Assembly: GCA_039566865.1 (NCBI GenBank)
Contig: CM076952.1
Coordinates: forward strand, 11,862,501-11,926,500
Length of the DNA: 64,000 nt
Reading direction: 5' to 3'
Origin: Aurelia coerulea
Lineage: Eukaryota; Cnidaria; Scyphozoa; Semaeostomeae; Ulmaridae
In this document: positions 53,735 through 64,000 of the stretch, one piece after another
Numbering within the stretch: the first letter of the stretch is position 1
How the letters are laid out: every line of letters begins with the position of its first letter
Made by a program: the position numbers and the translations under genes
Notes under the pieces: model-generated
Database searches by the model: none
The model's input: only the letters and a program-made list of their open reading frames with translations
What the model was told of the DNA's origin: nothing

Positions 53735-53827
53735 GAAAAGAAAAAGCGCAAAAGACCAAACAGATGCCTGTTTCTTTGAGTAGTTGGGCCCTCTTCTAAC
53801 CGTACACTATATGTAGAATGTTCGAAT

Positions 53828-54174
53828 GTATACAATAGTGATAGAAGCTCCAATGCCACATAATCGAACCTTGTGTGGAATAGCGAAAAAGTCTATTAGT
53901 AGAATCAGTACGGAGATATTCCGTTTCTACAAGCGTTGGGGAATAAGTCTCTCTTTTGACCGAAGCGCCATCATCAAGTCAAAGAGCACAGGGAAACGAG
54001 AGACTCAGGGTAATAAGTCTACTTCTGGCCAGTTCTCCATACTTTATCAAATATTGAAGGGGGCTTTGCTATTGTTTAAGTCAAAAAGAATTGTTTATTT
54101 CTATAATTTTGAGCAAAAGATCTTTGTTACAGCCAAAATTGGGGCGATCGCACCCTCTCATTCCCCCAAGTGTC
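53828..54174. other. Intron sequence, nothing recognised
   Basis: An open frame (53826-54221) crosses this stretch and ends in the LINE fragment QFKKQLRTFF in another frame; no domain or support for an exon. Confidence 0.4.
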
Positions 54175-54405
54175 CATCACTGTTCCTGGCAATTCAAAAA
54201 GCAATTAAGAACCTTTTTTAAGAGCTGAAATCGAATTAAAGCGCGACTCCCTAGAAGAGCAGCTGCTATGTAGATAGGAAACTGTATATAATCTCAGCTT
54301 AACTGTTTATGTAATGTATTAATGTAACTGGGATATTTATTCATTTTATTGAGTTTTGAAGCTGAAGGGATTTGGTGTTTAAATAATTTAAAATGAAAAA
54401 TAAGG
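54175..54405 (+). mobile_element. LINE 3' UTR fragment (family of 3572-4629)
   Basis: Starts at an out-of-frame QFKKQLR remnant and continues with a 3' UTR sharing AGAAGAGCAGCTGCTATGTA and TAAATAATTTAAAATGAAAA blocks with 4470-4625. About 230 bp; strongly 5'-truncated. Confidence 0.75.
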
Positions 54406-54749
54406 AAGATAACTAAAGCTGTTGAATGTGGCTGTGCGGGTCTTACCCATAGTTATTGTTGCCCTTGGAACAACCCCGAAAGACCTCAATAAAGCTTCAA
54501 GAAATCGAAATGGAGACCAAGATTTTGCATTTAAAAAACAGGAAGTCTGCCAGAATCTTTACTGTGTGAAAATAGGTTCTAATGTTTAATGATACATTTC
54601 TTCATAGTTGTCCAAAATGACCTATTTACATAACTTTCAACAAATGTATTGTGCCAGGGTGTGTTTTCTATAGAATGCTTCCTCTAAATGTCAATTTCGT
54701 TCTTGGATATCAAGGTGATCGTAGCTGGAAATTAAACAAGACCCTTGAA

Positions 54750-56494
54750 TAGGGGTGTACCGGATCAGGGTTTTCAGGATCTTGCCGGAACCAGATTTTC
54801 CGGCCACAATTGTCAAAATCCGGCCGGATTTTTATATTTGAGACGGCAACAGCTGTATAATTTTGCGGCTGACGAAAGCAGTAGGGAATCGTACAAGAAG
54901 TTGGTATGGTAAAAAGTCCGTTCCATGCATCTCCGTAAGATGAATCTATTGCTTTCTATCTTATCTGACGATTTGACGTAACCACTGTCACATGAAAGTA
55001 TCAGTTACTTAAAGCTGCTGTCCACTTCTGTATGCCAAGCAGGGCATTATAAAAACATTTCTTCCTGCGACCAGAAAAAAATCGTGCATACACTTCCTGC
55101 AGGAACAGACAAGTTTCCAGCGTGCAAAAATAGTCTAAGATCCAGATATAGCTATGCAATAATATTTAACTGGTTTTATGTAAATGCACATCAGGCATCA
55201 AGAAAACAAATTGTATGAAGTTGGGATTGATAAAGCTGGGCACCGTATAAAACAAACCATTATAATTTCAGAGAAGCATGAACGGAATCTAGTGCTTGCC
55301 GATCTTGCAATTGTTGTATACTTGCATATCACTTTATATCAGTATGAGTATCTGTGAAATTATGCTTGAAACTGTGAAAATTTAATCTTATGAGGCCAAC
55401 CCTAAAGTAATTTATATAAGATACGATAGATGTGGAAGAAAGAGCTACCGTTGCTGTGAAATATCAATTTGTTTCAAATGCAGTTCAAATGACAAAAAGA
55501 TGAGGTACAAAAGAACAGCATTTTTTTATTTTGGACTCTCTTTTGCGCCATAATCTCTGAAAATGATTTTGAAGTAATCTTCTTCGCCTGACAGATACTC
55601 TGAGCAGCTGGACGTTCCGCAAAGTTTTATTGCAGTAGAACTGTGCAACTATCATTTTAAACAATGAAATTTCTCGGAAACCTGCCCATAATTTGAATAA
55701 TATACGCCTCCTGTTTTGTTACATTGATTGCAAACTGTACCGGAGATACAATCTATGTCAGTTGACCTTTCTTTGACTTTGTAAGTTGCTTTTTTTTAAA
55801 TGAGTAATAGAATGATACATGAAAAATGGATGTATGTTTGAAACTTTCCTGCAGCTCATTATGAATTTAAATTTTTTTCATGCCCTGATGCCTAGATATG
55901 TCAAAGTAAAGGTCTTCAAGAGAAATTTCAACCTGAAACGAGCATTTTCTCATTGTAGAATTTGAAATTTGCTGCAAAATTCATAGAAATTACTGTAAGA
56001 CCACACTTCAGCTTGTCGTCCTACATCCTTCATTCAGAGGATGCAGCAACAGATAACAACCTAAATATCTTTGTTTTGCACCCACTTTCATAAATCTAAA
56101 AGCTTAATGAATCACATTTAAGTTTAATGCAGGACAAAGCAATTTCTTCCACAACCGAGTGCACCAAAAGAAACTATCAATTTTTGACAATTCACGATAA
56201 ATCGTACATTGTCAGTCAAAACCATTGCTTCCATTTATCGTACGGAGCAAGCTCAGTAGCCAAAACGGGGTAAATGTATGATGAACAAGAACCTAAAGTT
56301 TAACAGGAGATAATCATTATGATAACATTATCGTGATTTTGCACAGATTCATATGTTTCTAGGTCACATTATTGGTCTTTCTTGAAGGTAACTAGAAATG
56401 AAAAGTTCTGGCAAAAGTTCGGCAATTCTATCTGAAGCAAGATGGCAAAATCCGGCCGGATTATCCAGCTAGCCGGATATCCGGTACATCCCTA
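54750..56494. mobile_element. hAT-type non-autonomous element, 8-bp target duplication
   Basis: 1745 bp with ends TAGGGGTGTACCGGAT (54750) and inverted TAGGGATGTACCGGAT (56494). Subterminal CCGGCCGGAT words occur on both sides. CCCTTGAA is duplicated at 54742-54749 and 56495-56502. TAGGGRTGTACCG ends and 8-bp duplications fit hAT. No transposase frame. Confidence 0.9.
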
Positions 56495-56502
56495 CCCTTG
56501 AA

Positions 56503-57754
56503 TTTAAGATTGTATCTAACTTCACATATGAAGTGATCTAAGCATCCCGTGAAGTAAAGATTATTGACCAAAGCAGCCATATCTTGTTGTTGTTTAGGTA
56601 AATGTGGGTCTTTACACATTGGCTACCGTCTACTAGCATACCAGTGCTTTTTCCTATTGCATTATATTGTGAATTATTTCACTCTTTGAAATTTTCTTTT
56701 GTGATCAGCAAACACAATGATTTAACGAAATTACAACACCCGTCACTAATCTGAAAGTTCGCTTCAAAACGGACTCAGTTTAAGGTTACTATATGTCGGG
56801 CCCAATCAGATTACTCAAGGACGACTCGATTCTGCAGTGGAAGCGTTTAATTGATCATTATAACTTTTACATGTTCGTCCTTAAACCTGTCTCTCTCATA
56901 CACACGATCGCGATCTCTCTCTCTCTCTCTCTACTTAACAGGCAATATAGATTTTTAAAAAGTTCAACCCACTTGGACGGGGGTAACGAGTTTGTGCTCG
57001 TTCCTGCAATAATCATATTAAATACAACTCCTGTCCTTCACACTCACCCCTCCTCAAAATTTGGTAGTTCGTTAGAACTAGTAAAATCGAATATGTGATC
57101 TATAAGTTCTTAGCGTTCATCGATAACGATGTCTTCATCTTTCGTACGCATACTCTCAACTTCCATGTTTCGCAGAATTATCTTGGTAGTACTACATCCA
57201 ATAGAAATTGTTCTTTCGAGTGAAATATGAAAAGTTCGATATCTTCAACAAAGGGTACTTCGCGATGTCTTTTGTATCCTTGATTTGCTGTACACTATAA
57301 GTGTTTTTCACAACTGGGCATAAATGTATGCACAACGTTCAATAACGTATGAAAAGTCAACTTTAGAGTCGGGAACTCGATTCAGGGGTGACACTGAGTT
57401 GTAAAATGAGTATATGAATTTTATTTTCGAGTCAGTTTCCTCAACGAATTTGAACTGGTCTGATAAAACGTGTCTTTAACGGTAAAATCACGAAAAGTGT
57501 TTAATAATGGCGGTAAATCGTTGCTGGCGCATTAAATCGAGTCTGTTGTATCGGATAATGAAATAAAGGTTGATTATAATTTTAGTAAAAGGAAGACTTT
57601 TACTTCGGTTAATTTTGACCCTGGAAATTACCAAATTCTCAACTTGCTTATCTTATTACATCTCGTTACGATCTGCAAATCACGGCGTCTAATTGATCCC
57701 CTTGCCAACCAATAATTTTCATTGGCTCCTATCTTCGATCTAGTCTAAAACACC
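56503..57754. other. Intron sequence, nothing recognised
   Basis: AT-rich; a short CT run at about 56912-56930. A 101-codon frame (56793-57098) lacks any domain or splice context. Confidence 0.4.
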
Positions 57755-58006
57755 ACACGAGTGAACACGAATGACCACGAATGAACACGAGTGAACACGA
57801 ATGACCACGAATGAATACGAGTGAACATGAATGAACACGAGTGACCACGAGTGAACACGAATGAACACGAGTGACCACGAATGAACACGAGTGACCACAA
57901 ATGAATACGAATGAACACGAGTGACCATGAATGAACACGAGTGACCACGAATGAACACGAATGACCACGAATGAACACGAGTGACCACGAATGAACACGA
58001 GTGAAC
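57755..58006. repeat. 10-bp minisatellite (MCACGARTGA)n, about 25 copies
   Basis: Near-perfect decamer units with ACACGAGTGA, ACACGAATGA and CCACGAATGA as main variants. The period is not a multiple of three and the unit lacks stops on the minus strand, so all three minus frames are open with the same repeating peptide. Confidence 0.95.
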
Positions 58007-59029
58007 AAATTTCCGGGAAAAGGGAAATTATTATTACGAGGCTATGGAGGCCCCCAAGGGGATGTATTTTGACGTGGATGGTCATGTTATTTTCTTGGCA
58101 TTTTGCTATTTTCTAGAAAACGTGGCTTTGTGTTTTTTGGGTTGCTGAGAAATTGAGTAACTAATAAATTTCCTTTCTATTTTTCGGAATTTTTGGAGGT
58201 CAACAGAAAGGGATTTGCTATTTTTTTAGTTTAAAATTTCGAGCTTGTTTTTTGGTAAAAGTAAGGCTTCTCAAATGAGTATCACTGTTAAACATTTGAC
58301 TGATAGCCGTTCCTGGGATATGGAGCGTAGATAGAAGTTACAACAGTAATTAGACTTTAAATTAATAACTTTTTCAAATTAATAGAACATTCATTATATC
58401 TCAGTAGCAAAACGATGATCATAAGACTTCAGTTAAACCACTATTGATGTCAAATGGGCTTGAGAAAAACGATTGTTGACAGGGCTAAATGAAACGTGTA
58501 AATTAGGCCTAAGATAGGCCCGTACTTGTCCATGTAGAAAATCAATCATATCTTACTTTTTTTACATAAGGGTTTACTTCATTCACATGGCCTGTTAGCC
58601 TCTGCAAATATTCTCCCACAGTCTTTGGTATGGAACTGCTTCCCACCTGGTAGCAGTCTAAAATAATAGTAATAAAACGAATGTACATGATGTACACTTC
58701 AACGAGTTAAAAACTGCTGTTATCAATGACTGTTTCTCGCAGTCTTCTCTGGGTTGTTATCTCGCGATTTAGAGTTTTGGAAGAATGGATTGGTTCAGTT
58801 TATATCGCCCTTGAATATACAAGGCAGGTGGCATAAATATAGGGCCCTGGCAAGAATAAGATACATTTGGGGAAGGCCTGGGCCCGGAAGCAACCATGAG
58901 AAGAAGATAGTCCGTTGTATACTCGTCTTTTTATAGGAAACTCCTTGTCAGAAACTGTGGTATCCAGGGACGCCGGATGGGGCACATTTTTAGGGGGGCA
59001 AAACTGAAAATCTGAGGGCAAAACAATTG
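58007..59029. other. Intron sequence, nothing recognised
   Basis: A GGATGGGGCACATTTTTAGG stretch near 58977 looks repeat-like but has no visible partner. No exon seen. Confidence 0.4.
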
Positions 59030-60336
59030 GAAAATAACATATTTAGGCCATCAGTCATTTCGGTTTTCTCGCTGATCTTGGAGAGAATATTTCATGACCA
59101 GCTTTTTGAGTTCATGGCGGCAAATAAAGTGATCACAAGAAACCAATCTGCATTTCAGAAACTATACTCCACTGTGACATCCTTGATTTGTAGCACCGAT
59201 TCTTGGTATGAAAATATCGACTGCAAAAAACTGAATCTGACGATTTTCTGGACCTTAAGAAAGCATTCGATACGGTCGATCACACAATCATGATTGAAAA
59301 ACTGAGAGCATACTGCATCAAAGGGATCCCTGGAAACTGGTTCAAATCTTACCTTGATAATAGACAGCAATACTGTTCCCTAAACGGTAAAAAATCTAAG
59401 GCGAGAGAAGTTCAATGCGGCATACCCCAAGGCTCTTGCTTAGGCCCCCTTCTCTTCATAATATATCTAAATGATTTTGAACGAAGCCTAAAATTTTCAA
59501 AGGCAAATATCTATGCTGATGATACTAATGTGGCAATAGCATCGAATGACAACGAACAACTAGTAGCGGATGCGCAAGAGGAGTTACTTAACATCTCTGA
59601 ATGGATGAGAGTAAATAAGCTAAGTCCTAACCCCTCAAAAACAGAGTACTTGGTCATAGGCCACCCCCGGAAAACAAAAGCTGTAAATATACCGAATGGG
59701 TTAGAGTTGAATGACTCTGAAATAAAACGAGTTTCCAAAACCAAATCATTAGGAGTAATGGTTTATGAAAATCTGAAATGGGACGAGCAATTTAAAACTG
59801 TTAAGAACAAGATTTGTGGGGGACTTGCTTCACTGAAGAAACTGAAAAATATTCTCCCTCAGTGGAAGCTATGTAGTGTATATTACGCTATTGTTGAAAG
59901 TCACCTACGCTACGCAGATGTAATCTGGGGCAGTCTTCCAACAAGAAAACTGGAAACTCTCCAACGATTACAAAATAGAGCCCAGTCGATAATCGAAAGT
60001 GCCAGATTAAATGACAACTGTTCCTGTGATTGGCTGAACGTCAATAATCTTATTTCTTTTGATCGGTCAGTTATGACCTATAAGATTATGAATAAGCTAA
60101 GCCCCGAAATCCTTTGGGATAAATTTGAGCTAAGATCAATGCACTCAAGCTATGTAACAAGAAACTGCCATGATCTTCAGATCCCAAGACTAAATACAGA
60201 ACATGCAAAAAAGGGCTTCAAATATTCGGCTCTAAAAATCTGGAACGATACGCCTGTTGATATACGAGAGGCCTCAACTCTCGGTTGCTTTAAAAAACAA
60301 TTGAAAGCACACCTACTGGCTGATCAAAAACGTTAA
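59030..60336 (+). pseudogene. LINE reverse transcriptase with one frameshift
   Basis: Frame 59027-59293 covers the RT fingers (NQSAFQKLYSTVTSLICSTD). A frameshift near 59240 moves motif A (FLDLKKAFDTVDHTIMIEKL) to the second frame, open for 348 codons from 59290: VQCGIPQGSCLGPLLFIIYL (motif B), KANIYADDTNVAIASND (motif C), NPSKTEYLVIGHPRKTKAVN, ESHLRYADVIWGSLPTRKLE, IWNDTPVDIREASTLGCFKK, stop at 60336. The catalytic YADD is intact. A close relative of 3572-4373. Confidence 0.88.
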
Positions 60337-60490
60337 ATTCAAAACACGACCCCCTGGAAGAACAGCAATATTAACAATTTAGATACTACATTGCCGTTGA
60401 AATTATTTTTGTTTGTTTGTTTTATAAGATTGTATATATGTATTATATGCTGAAGGGTTTCTTTTCGTGTATAAATATTTATTCATGTCA
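59030..60490 (+). mobile_element. 5'-truncated LINE (L2/CR1-like), nearly intact RT
   Basis: Starts within RT at RPSVISVFSLILERIFHDQL and continues to a 3' UTR with CCCCCTGGAAGAACAGCAAT and GCTGAAGGGTTTC, ending near a TCATATCATATCAT stretch. Same family as 3572-4629. Confidence 0.85.
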
Positions 60491-61232
60491 TATCATATCA
60501 TTTTCGAGAGGGCAGGGAGGGTCGGTTGCCCCCCGCGCCCCCCTCTCCGGCGTTCCTGGGTATAGCTTCTTTCTGAAAATCAAGGAAGCCTACTGGAGGC
60601 AATGAGAGGTCGATTCGAAGTTAAGAAACTTTTCCAACTTAGGTGAAGCCTACCCAAATAGCGTTTAAAGGGGTGTTTTTATGACTTATTTTTTCTTGAC
60701 TATTTTTATGACTTATTTGATTTTCTCAAAAAGTGGTCTCCGATGTTGATTAATTTTGAAACTAAACTTTACGAGAAGCTAAAGAAAATTATACAAGAAA
60801 TCTCTACCATAAAACTTATGCCCTAAATTGCTCACAGAGGGAGGCGCCTAGAATGAAAACACTGCCTTAGTCTTTTATGTTGTTGTTTCGTGCATTTTCA
60901 TTCATACATTTCTGCAAGTTCCACAGGCCAGGCATTGAAAACAGCAATATTTTTGATGAAGCTTTAATCCTGTTAAACTAGCTGTTAACAAAGTTAAGTG
61001 AGTGCAGCTCAGAAGAGTAGAGACAATCGGCTGCCAATCTGTTGTGGGGGGGGGGGGGGGAGGTACTCACTTCAATACCATTCACCAGCAGTTATGTGCC
61101 CCCAGAGGGGCGAATTGTGCAAGGGAAGTTTCGAGTTTGAGAACAATCCTACTGCTTGCATATTTCAAGACAGCTTATACCCAATTCACACCGACAAGTT
61201 AATTCTAATTGGTCAATGCAACAAATCTAAGA
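60491..61232. other. Intron sequence, nothing recognised
   Basis: A C-rich stretch near 60530 and a G16-type run near 61045-61060 are the only notable words. Confidence 0.4.
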
Positions 61233-61496
61233 GGCCCATTACATGAGAAATTTCAACCCATGTTGAGTTTCAACACGGGTTGAGTTAGTTTTAACAGCAT
61301 TGCTTAGTTTGCCTTGTGTTTACATGGAATCTCAACACGGGTTGAGATTAGGTCACATGGTTGCAAACAATAGAAGAAGGAATGTGAGCCCCATTCAAAA
61401 ATTTGAATGACGCGATGAAGGCTTACACCGTCAACCGAGTTGAAACTCAACCCGTGTTCAACTCAACCCGGGTTGAAATTTCTCATGTAAAGGGCC
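61233..61496. mobile_element. Short TIR element (MITE) with CAACCCGGGTTG palindromes
   Basis: 264 bp with ends GGCCCATTACATGAGAAATT (61233) and inverted GGCCCTTTACATGAGAAATT (61496), followed by TCAACCC repeats. The interior has further CAACACGGGTTGAG words. Target duplication unclear (possibly CTAA/TTAA), so the superfamily is open. Confidence 0.7.
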
Positions 61497-61683
61497 TTTA
61501 ATGCGCTTGATTGGTTGAAATTTAACATGGTTTCGACAAAGCTGGTTTAACTTTGTCAGTATGAATTGGGGTATTAGCATGACTCAACATCCAGTGCAAG
61601 TTAATATGATATCACTCTCAGTTCAAACATTACATCTTGCACTACGACCATGCAGCAAAATTTTTTTTTACCTGTTCTACATC

Positions 61684-61711
61684 TATAATAATAATAATAA
61701 TAATAATAATA
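61684..61711. repeat. (ATA)n microsatellite
   Basis: About nine ATA units, 70 bp upstream of the hammerhead-like motif. Confidence 0.9.
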
Positions 61712-61770
61712 AATCAAAGATCAAACGAATCGAACATTATCGGCAACTGGCAAGCTATCGATTCGACTCA

Positions 61771-61812
61771 TTAACTCACTGATGAGGCTGCCGATGGGCA
61801 GCGAAATATTTG
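61771..61812 (+). ncRNA. Hammerhead ribozyme-like motif upstream of PLE ORF
   Basis: CTGATGA (61779-61785), stem II GCTGCC-GATG-GGCAGC (61787-61802, 6 bp) after one extra G, and GAAA (61803-61806). The third stem and the cleavage triplet are not convincing. Located about 55 bp before the start of the RT-like ORF, where PLE terminal repeats commonly carry hammerheads. Confidence 0.5.
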
Positions 61813-61864
61813 AGGTAACAATGTTAGTTTTTAAAGTTAGATAATTGCGCGTGTCTTAAAAACA

Positions 61865-64000
61865 ATGGTCACCAAAACAAAATTACCGAATTACAACTTG
61901 TCGTTCAAGACACGGGATCAACTGAAAGATTTAGGAAACAAAATCTCACAACGCAATGCGATCGGCATGGACCAGGCCGTCAAGATCCTGAAGCAATACA
62001 TACTATCATCATTAAAGCGCATAAGGACTGTGGAGCAATTACACTTCATCCAGAACTGCATGCGTGAGAAACTAACAACGAATCGAATCGAATTAGCTAC
62101 CACCAAACTGGATTTAAGAAATCGACAGAGGAACACATTAAAGCACGTCCTAATGAACAATGCAAAGAAAAACATATTCAAAGATTTAGCAAGTAGGGAA
62201 AAAGAAAAGACAACATCATACAAGAAAGTAACGGACCTGCTGAATCATAAGGAGCTAGAAGAATACATCAAAACAGTAAATAAGGAGAAGGATTTTGCCC
62301 TTTCAAGAACCAAAAAGCACTACATGGAACGGATTCAATGGATCAGGCTTAAGCAAGGAAAACGAGAACAGAAACTACCGGATATGATAGACAATATCAA
62401 TTTTAAAGATCACGAGCTGTCTGAAGAATTTGAATCAAATCCTAAATTATACGGTAATGTCAAACTCACTGAAAATGAAACACAAGTCCTAACCCTGCCA
62501 CCTAAATTTGCAATATATCCAAAGCTACAAAGTATTGCCACTAAAGCTGAAGTTGAAAAGACGTTTACGAAATTGAGATGGAAGCGAGATATTGAAGATA
62601 CATCCAAAACTGAATCGGACACGGAGGATGAAGATGAATGTGCAGACTTCTATAGTAGTAAAGAAAACAATTTTAACATGTCAAGGTTAAGAGCAACAAA
62701 TCTCCCATTCAACAAACGAGTCTGCATGCCCCCATTTGCAGACGAAGATACCGAAGCAAGGATCCAATTTGCAAAAACTAAAATATATGCAGCCATCGAC
62801 AAACAAGCAACCACGAGTAAAGGTAAAGATAACATTGACAAAGGGTTAAAGCAAGGATTGAGGAGCCTTCAACAACGTATTAAAGATAAAGAAATAATCT
62901 GCTTTCCAACAGACAAATCGGGCCGTTTATCGGTTGATACTGCAAGCAACTATATAGAAAGTATGAATGGGCATCTAACGGCAGTAGTAGAGGTCGACCG
63001 AAAGGAATACGAGCATGTAGAGAAACACTTAAATGCCCATATGTCTGCATGGTGCAATATCTTACAAGGCAGTGAGAGAGTGCAATCAAATTATCAAGCA
63101 ACGAACAATGCAATACCACCTCTATATGGATTAAGAAAAGATCACAAAAACCACGACAACATCGAAAAGGGACCACCAACTAGGCCAGTATGTGGAGCGG
63201 TAGTATCCTCAAATTACAGAATATCGCACTTTCTATCTTCATTCCTAAGACCACTCATCAAACGAGCCCCAGAAGTTTGCGATAGTACTGAAGACCTGTT
63301 AAGTCGCATTAAGTCATGTAACGAAACAAAGGATTTAAAAACATCGATCATTGGAAGCATGGATGTAGTAGCCTTATACCCGTCCATTGACATTGACTTC
63401 TCCATAGACAAATGCATAGAATTGATGGTCGAGGATGCCCAAGAGTACAACAACGTAGATGTACGTGAATTAGGACTATTCCTTGCCCTCACTGCTACCA
63501 AGACAGAATTAGAAGGACGCAACTTACACAAATATTGCCCAACAAGACCAACGAAAGGAAGACCACCAACAATCACATCGTCTGGAACAAGCAAAAGTGA
63601 AGGAAAACGCTGGCTAGGCTGGATAGAAAGTGAGGAAAAACCTACGACAGAAGAGGAGATCAGGATAATGATGTCGTTTGCAATTGGGGTGAGCTTACGC
63701 CTTGTACTAAAGAACCACATCTTCAGGTTCAACAACAAACTGTACAAACAGACGAAAGGAGGAGCCATTGGAGTTGGTGTAGCAGGCGATGTTGCAAACG
63801 TTTTCATGATCTGGTGGGATAGAAGACTAAATGAAATGCTCCAACGAAACGGAATTGAATTGCAGCTATATTCACGCTATGTCGACGACATTAACATCGT
63901 AGCAAAGGCAATCCGGCATAAACCAGAAGAATCAAAGGACAAGGCAACCATGACCAAGATCAAAGAAATTGCAAATGGCATACATGAAAGCATCAAGGTA
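61865..64000 (+). CDS. Penelope-like reverse transcriptase, intact, runs off the window
   Basis: An uninterrupted frame from ATG 61865 to the window end (712 codons, no stop). The N-terminal 300 residues are Lys-rich and probably helical, with an acidic patch (TESDTEDEDEC) near 250. ICFPTDKSGRLSVDTASNYI is at about residues 345-365, PPLYGLRKDHKN and GPPTRPVCGAVVSSNYRISH follow. RT motif A is SMDVVALYPSIDID (Asp 500), motif B LYKQTKGGAIGVGVAGDVAN (about 626-645) and motif C YSRYVDDINIV (YVDD at 672-675). About 125 residues separate A and B, an insertion typical of the DKSG-type RTs seen in invertebrate PLE-like elements. No nuclease is visible yet; it may lie past the edge. Likely a young or active copy. 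Confidence 0.8.
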   Translation, partial: MVTKTKLPNYNLSFKTRDQLKDLGNKISQRNAIGMDQAVKILKQYILSSLKRIRTVEQLHFIQNCMREKLTTNRIELATTKLDLRNRQRNTLKHVLMNNAKKNIFKDLASREKEKTTSYKKVTDLLNHKELEEYIKTVNKEKDFALSRTKKHYMERIQWIRLKQGKREQKLPDMIDNINFKDHELSEEFESNPKLYGNVKLTENETQVLTLPPKFAIYPKLQSIATKAEVEKTFTKLRWKRDIEDTSKTESDTEDEDECADFYSSKENNFNMSRLRATNLPFNKRVCMPPFADEDTEARIQFAKTKIYAAIDKQATTSKGKDNIDKGLKQGLRSLQQRIKDKEIICFPTDKSGRLSVDTASNYIESMNGHLTAVVEVDRKEYEHVEKHLNAHMSAWCNILQGSERVQSNYQATNNAIPPLYGLRKDHKNHDNIEKGPPTRPVCGAVVSSNYRISHFLSSFLRPLIKRAPEVCDSTEDLLSRIKSCNETKDLKTSIIGSMDVVALYPSIDIDFSIDKCIELMVEDAQEYNNVDVRELGLFLALTATKTELEGRNLHKYCPTRPTKGRPPTITSSGTSKSEGKRWLGWIESEEKPTTEEEIRIMMSFAIGVSLRLVLKNHIFRFNNKLYKQTKGGAIGVGVAGDVANVFMIWWDRRLNEMLQRNGIELQLYSRYVDDINIVAKAIRHKPEESKDKATMTKIKEIANGIHESIKV

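Larger units (their letters stand above)
51322..53811 (+). mobile_element. Retrozyme-like / PLE-type tandem element with hammerhead ribozymes
   Basis: Flanked by a 16-bp target duplication TGTAGAATGTTCGAAT (51306-51321, 53812-53827). Structure: an inverted partial copy (51322 to about 51643), then direct copies with a period of 898 bp, a partial one (51645-52018) and two full ones (52019-52916, 52917-53814). Copies differ by only a few bases. Each carries a hammerhead ribozyme. An inverted truncated copy plus tandem units is the usual PLE insertion form, while a short non-coding ribozyme-flanked unit is what defines retrozymes. Confidence 0.8.

Noticed and set aside
51645..53814. CRISPR or satellite interpretation of the direct repeats
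   Set aside because: Units are 898 bp with target duplication and ribozymes, in a eukaryotic intron; no spacers.
56580..56640. Possible next WDR11 exon after TTGTTTAG at 56597
   Set aside because: The following codons do not resemble WDR11 and no matching donor and phase could be found.
57729..58085. Three overlapping His/Ser/Val/Phe repeat ORFs
   Set aside because: Translations of the 10-bp minisatellite in three frames.
61918..63807. Series of minus ORFs at the right edge
   Set aside because: Antisense shadows of the long plus-strand PLE-like RT frame at 61865-64000.

Overview
This is an AT-rich animal nuclear genome window, most likely from a cnidarian or another marine invertebrate. 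The evidence for an animal is the set of GT-AG spliced exons of a WDR11 orthologue plus a dense mix of CR1-type LINEs, Penelope-like elements (PLEs), hAT, piggyBac, Tc1/mariner and Mutator-type non-autonomous elements and a Crypton-like tyrosine recombinase element. The cnidarian guess rests on my impression of these repeat families and is inference. There is no bacterial, phage or CRISPR content.

Host gene: five consecutive plus-strand exons (5586-5810, 12591-12686, 44817-44887, 45226-45320, 50743-50840) join in frame, with correct splice sites and matching phases, into the C-terminal part of WDR11, a trans-Golgi/endosomal trafficking scaffold. The introns are about 6.8, 32.1, 0.3, 5.4 and more than 13 kb. 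Almost everything else in the window is transposon sequence stacked inside these introns; earlier and later exons lie outside the window.

Layout: 1-5.5 kb holds a minus-strand CR1-like LINE with a TTAA-flanked piggyBac-type MITE and a retro-insert, then a truncated plus-strand LINE. 6.1-12.1 kb holds two PLE copies in inverted (head-to-head) orientation, each broken by a different TA-flanked MITE. 12.9-18 kb holds a LINE 3' end with a long (ATG)n tail, a hAT-type element, a pentanucleotide array and a LINE fragment. 18-22.7 kb is a CR1-like LINE with a 2A peptide motif, split by a 1.66-kb giant-palindrome element. 23.3-26.4 kb is a decayed zinc finger/tyrosine recombinase/SANT gene between long inverted repeats built from palindromic iterons. 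26.6-30.7 kb is a decayed SF3-helicase gene in convergent orientation, interrupted by a hAT-type element and a LINE. 30.8-34.5 kb holds a PLE with an inverted 5' part and a hammerhead-like 3' motif, a LINE with a restriction-like endonuclease, and (ATT)n tracts. 34.5-41 kb is a large CR1-like LINE (esterase ORF1, endonuclease-RT ORF2) with a second LINE nested in the esterase. 41.9-43.7 kb and 45.7-47.6 kb are further PLEs. 48.2-50.6 kb holds a decayed LINE and a mariner-type element. 51.3-53.8 kb is a retrozyme-like tandem array of an 898-bp unit carrying hammerhead ribozymes and flanked by a 16-bp target duplication. The right end holds a hAT-type element, a 10-bp minisatellite, a nearly intact LINE RT, a small TIR element and a long intact PLE-like reverse-transcriptase ORF running off the window.

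How the parts relate: the autonomous LINEs and PLEs supply reverse transcriptase; many of the smaller elements (MITEs, retrozyme-like array) are non-coding and would depend on enzymes made elsewhere. The nested insertions give a relative age order at several places, and no intact DNA transposase gene is visible.
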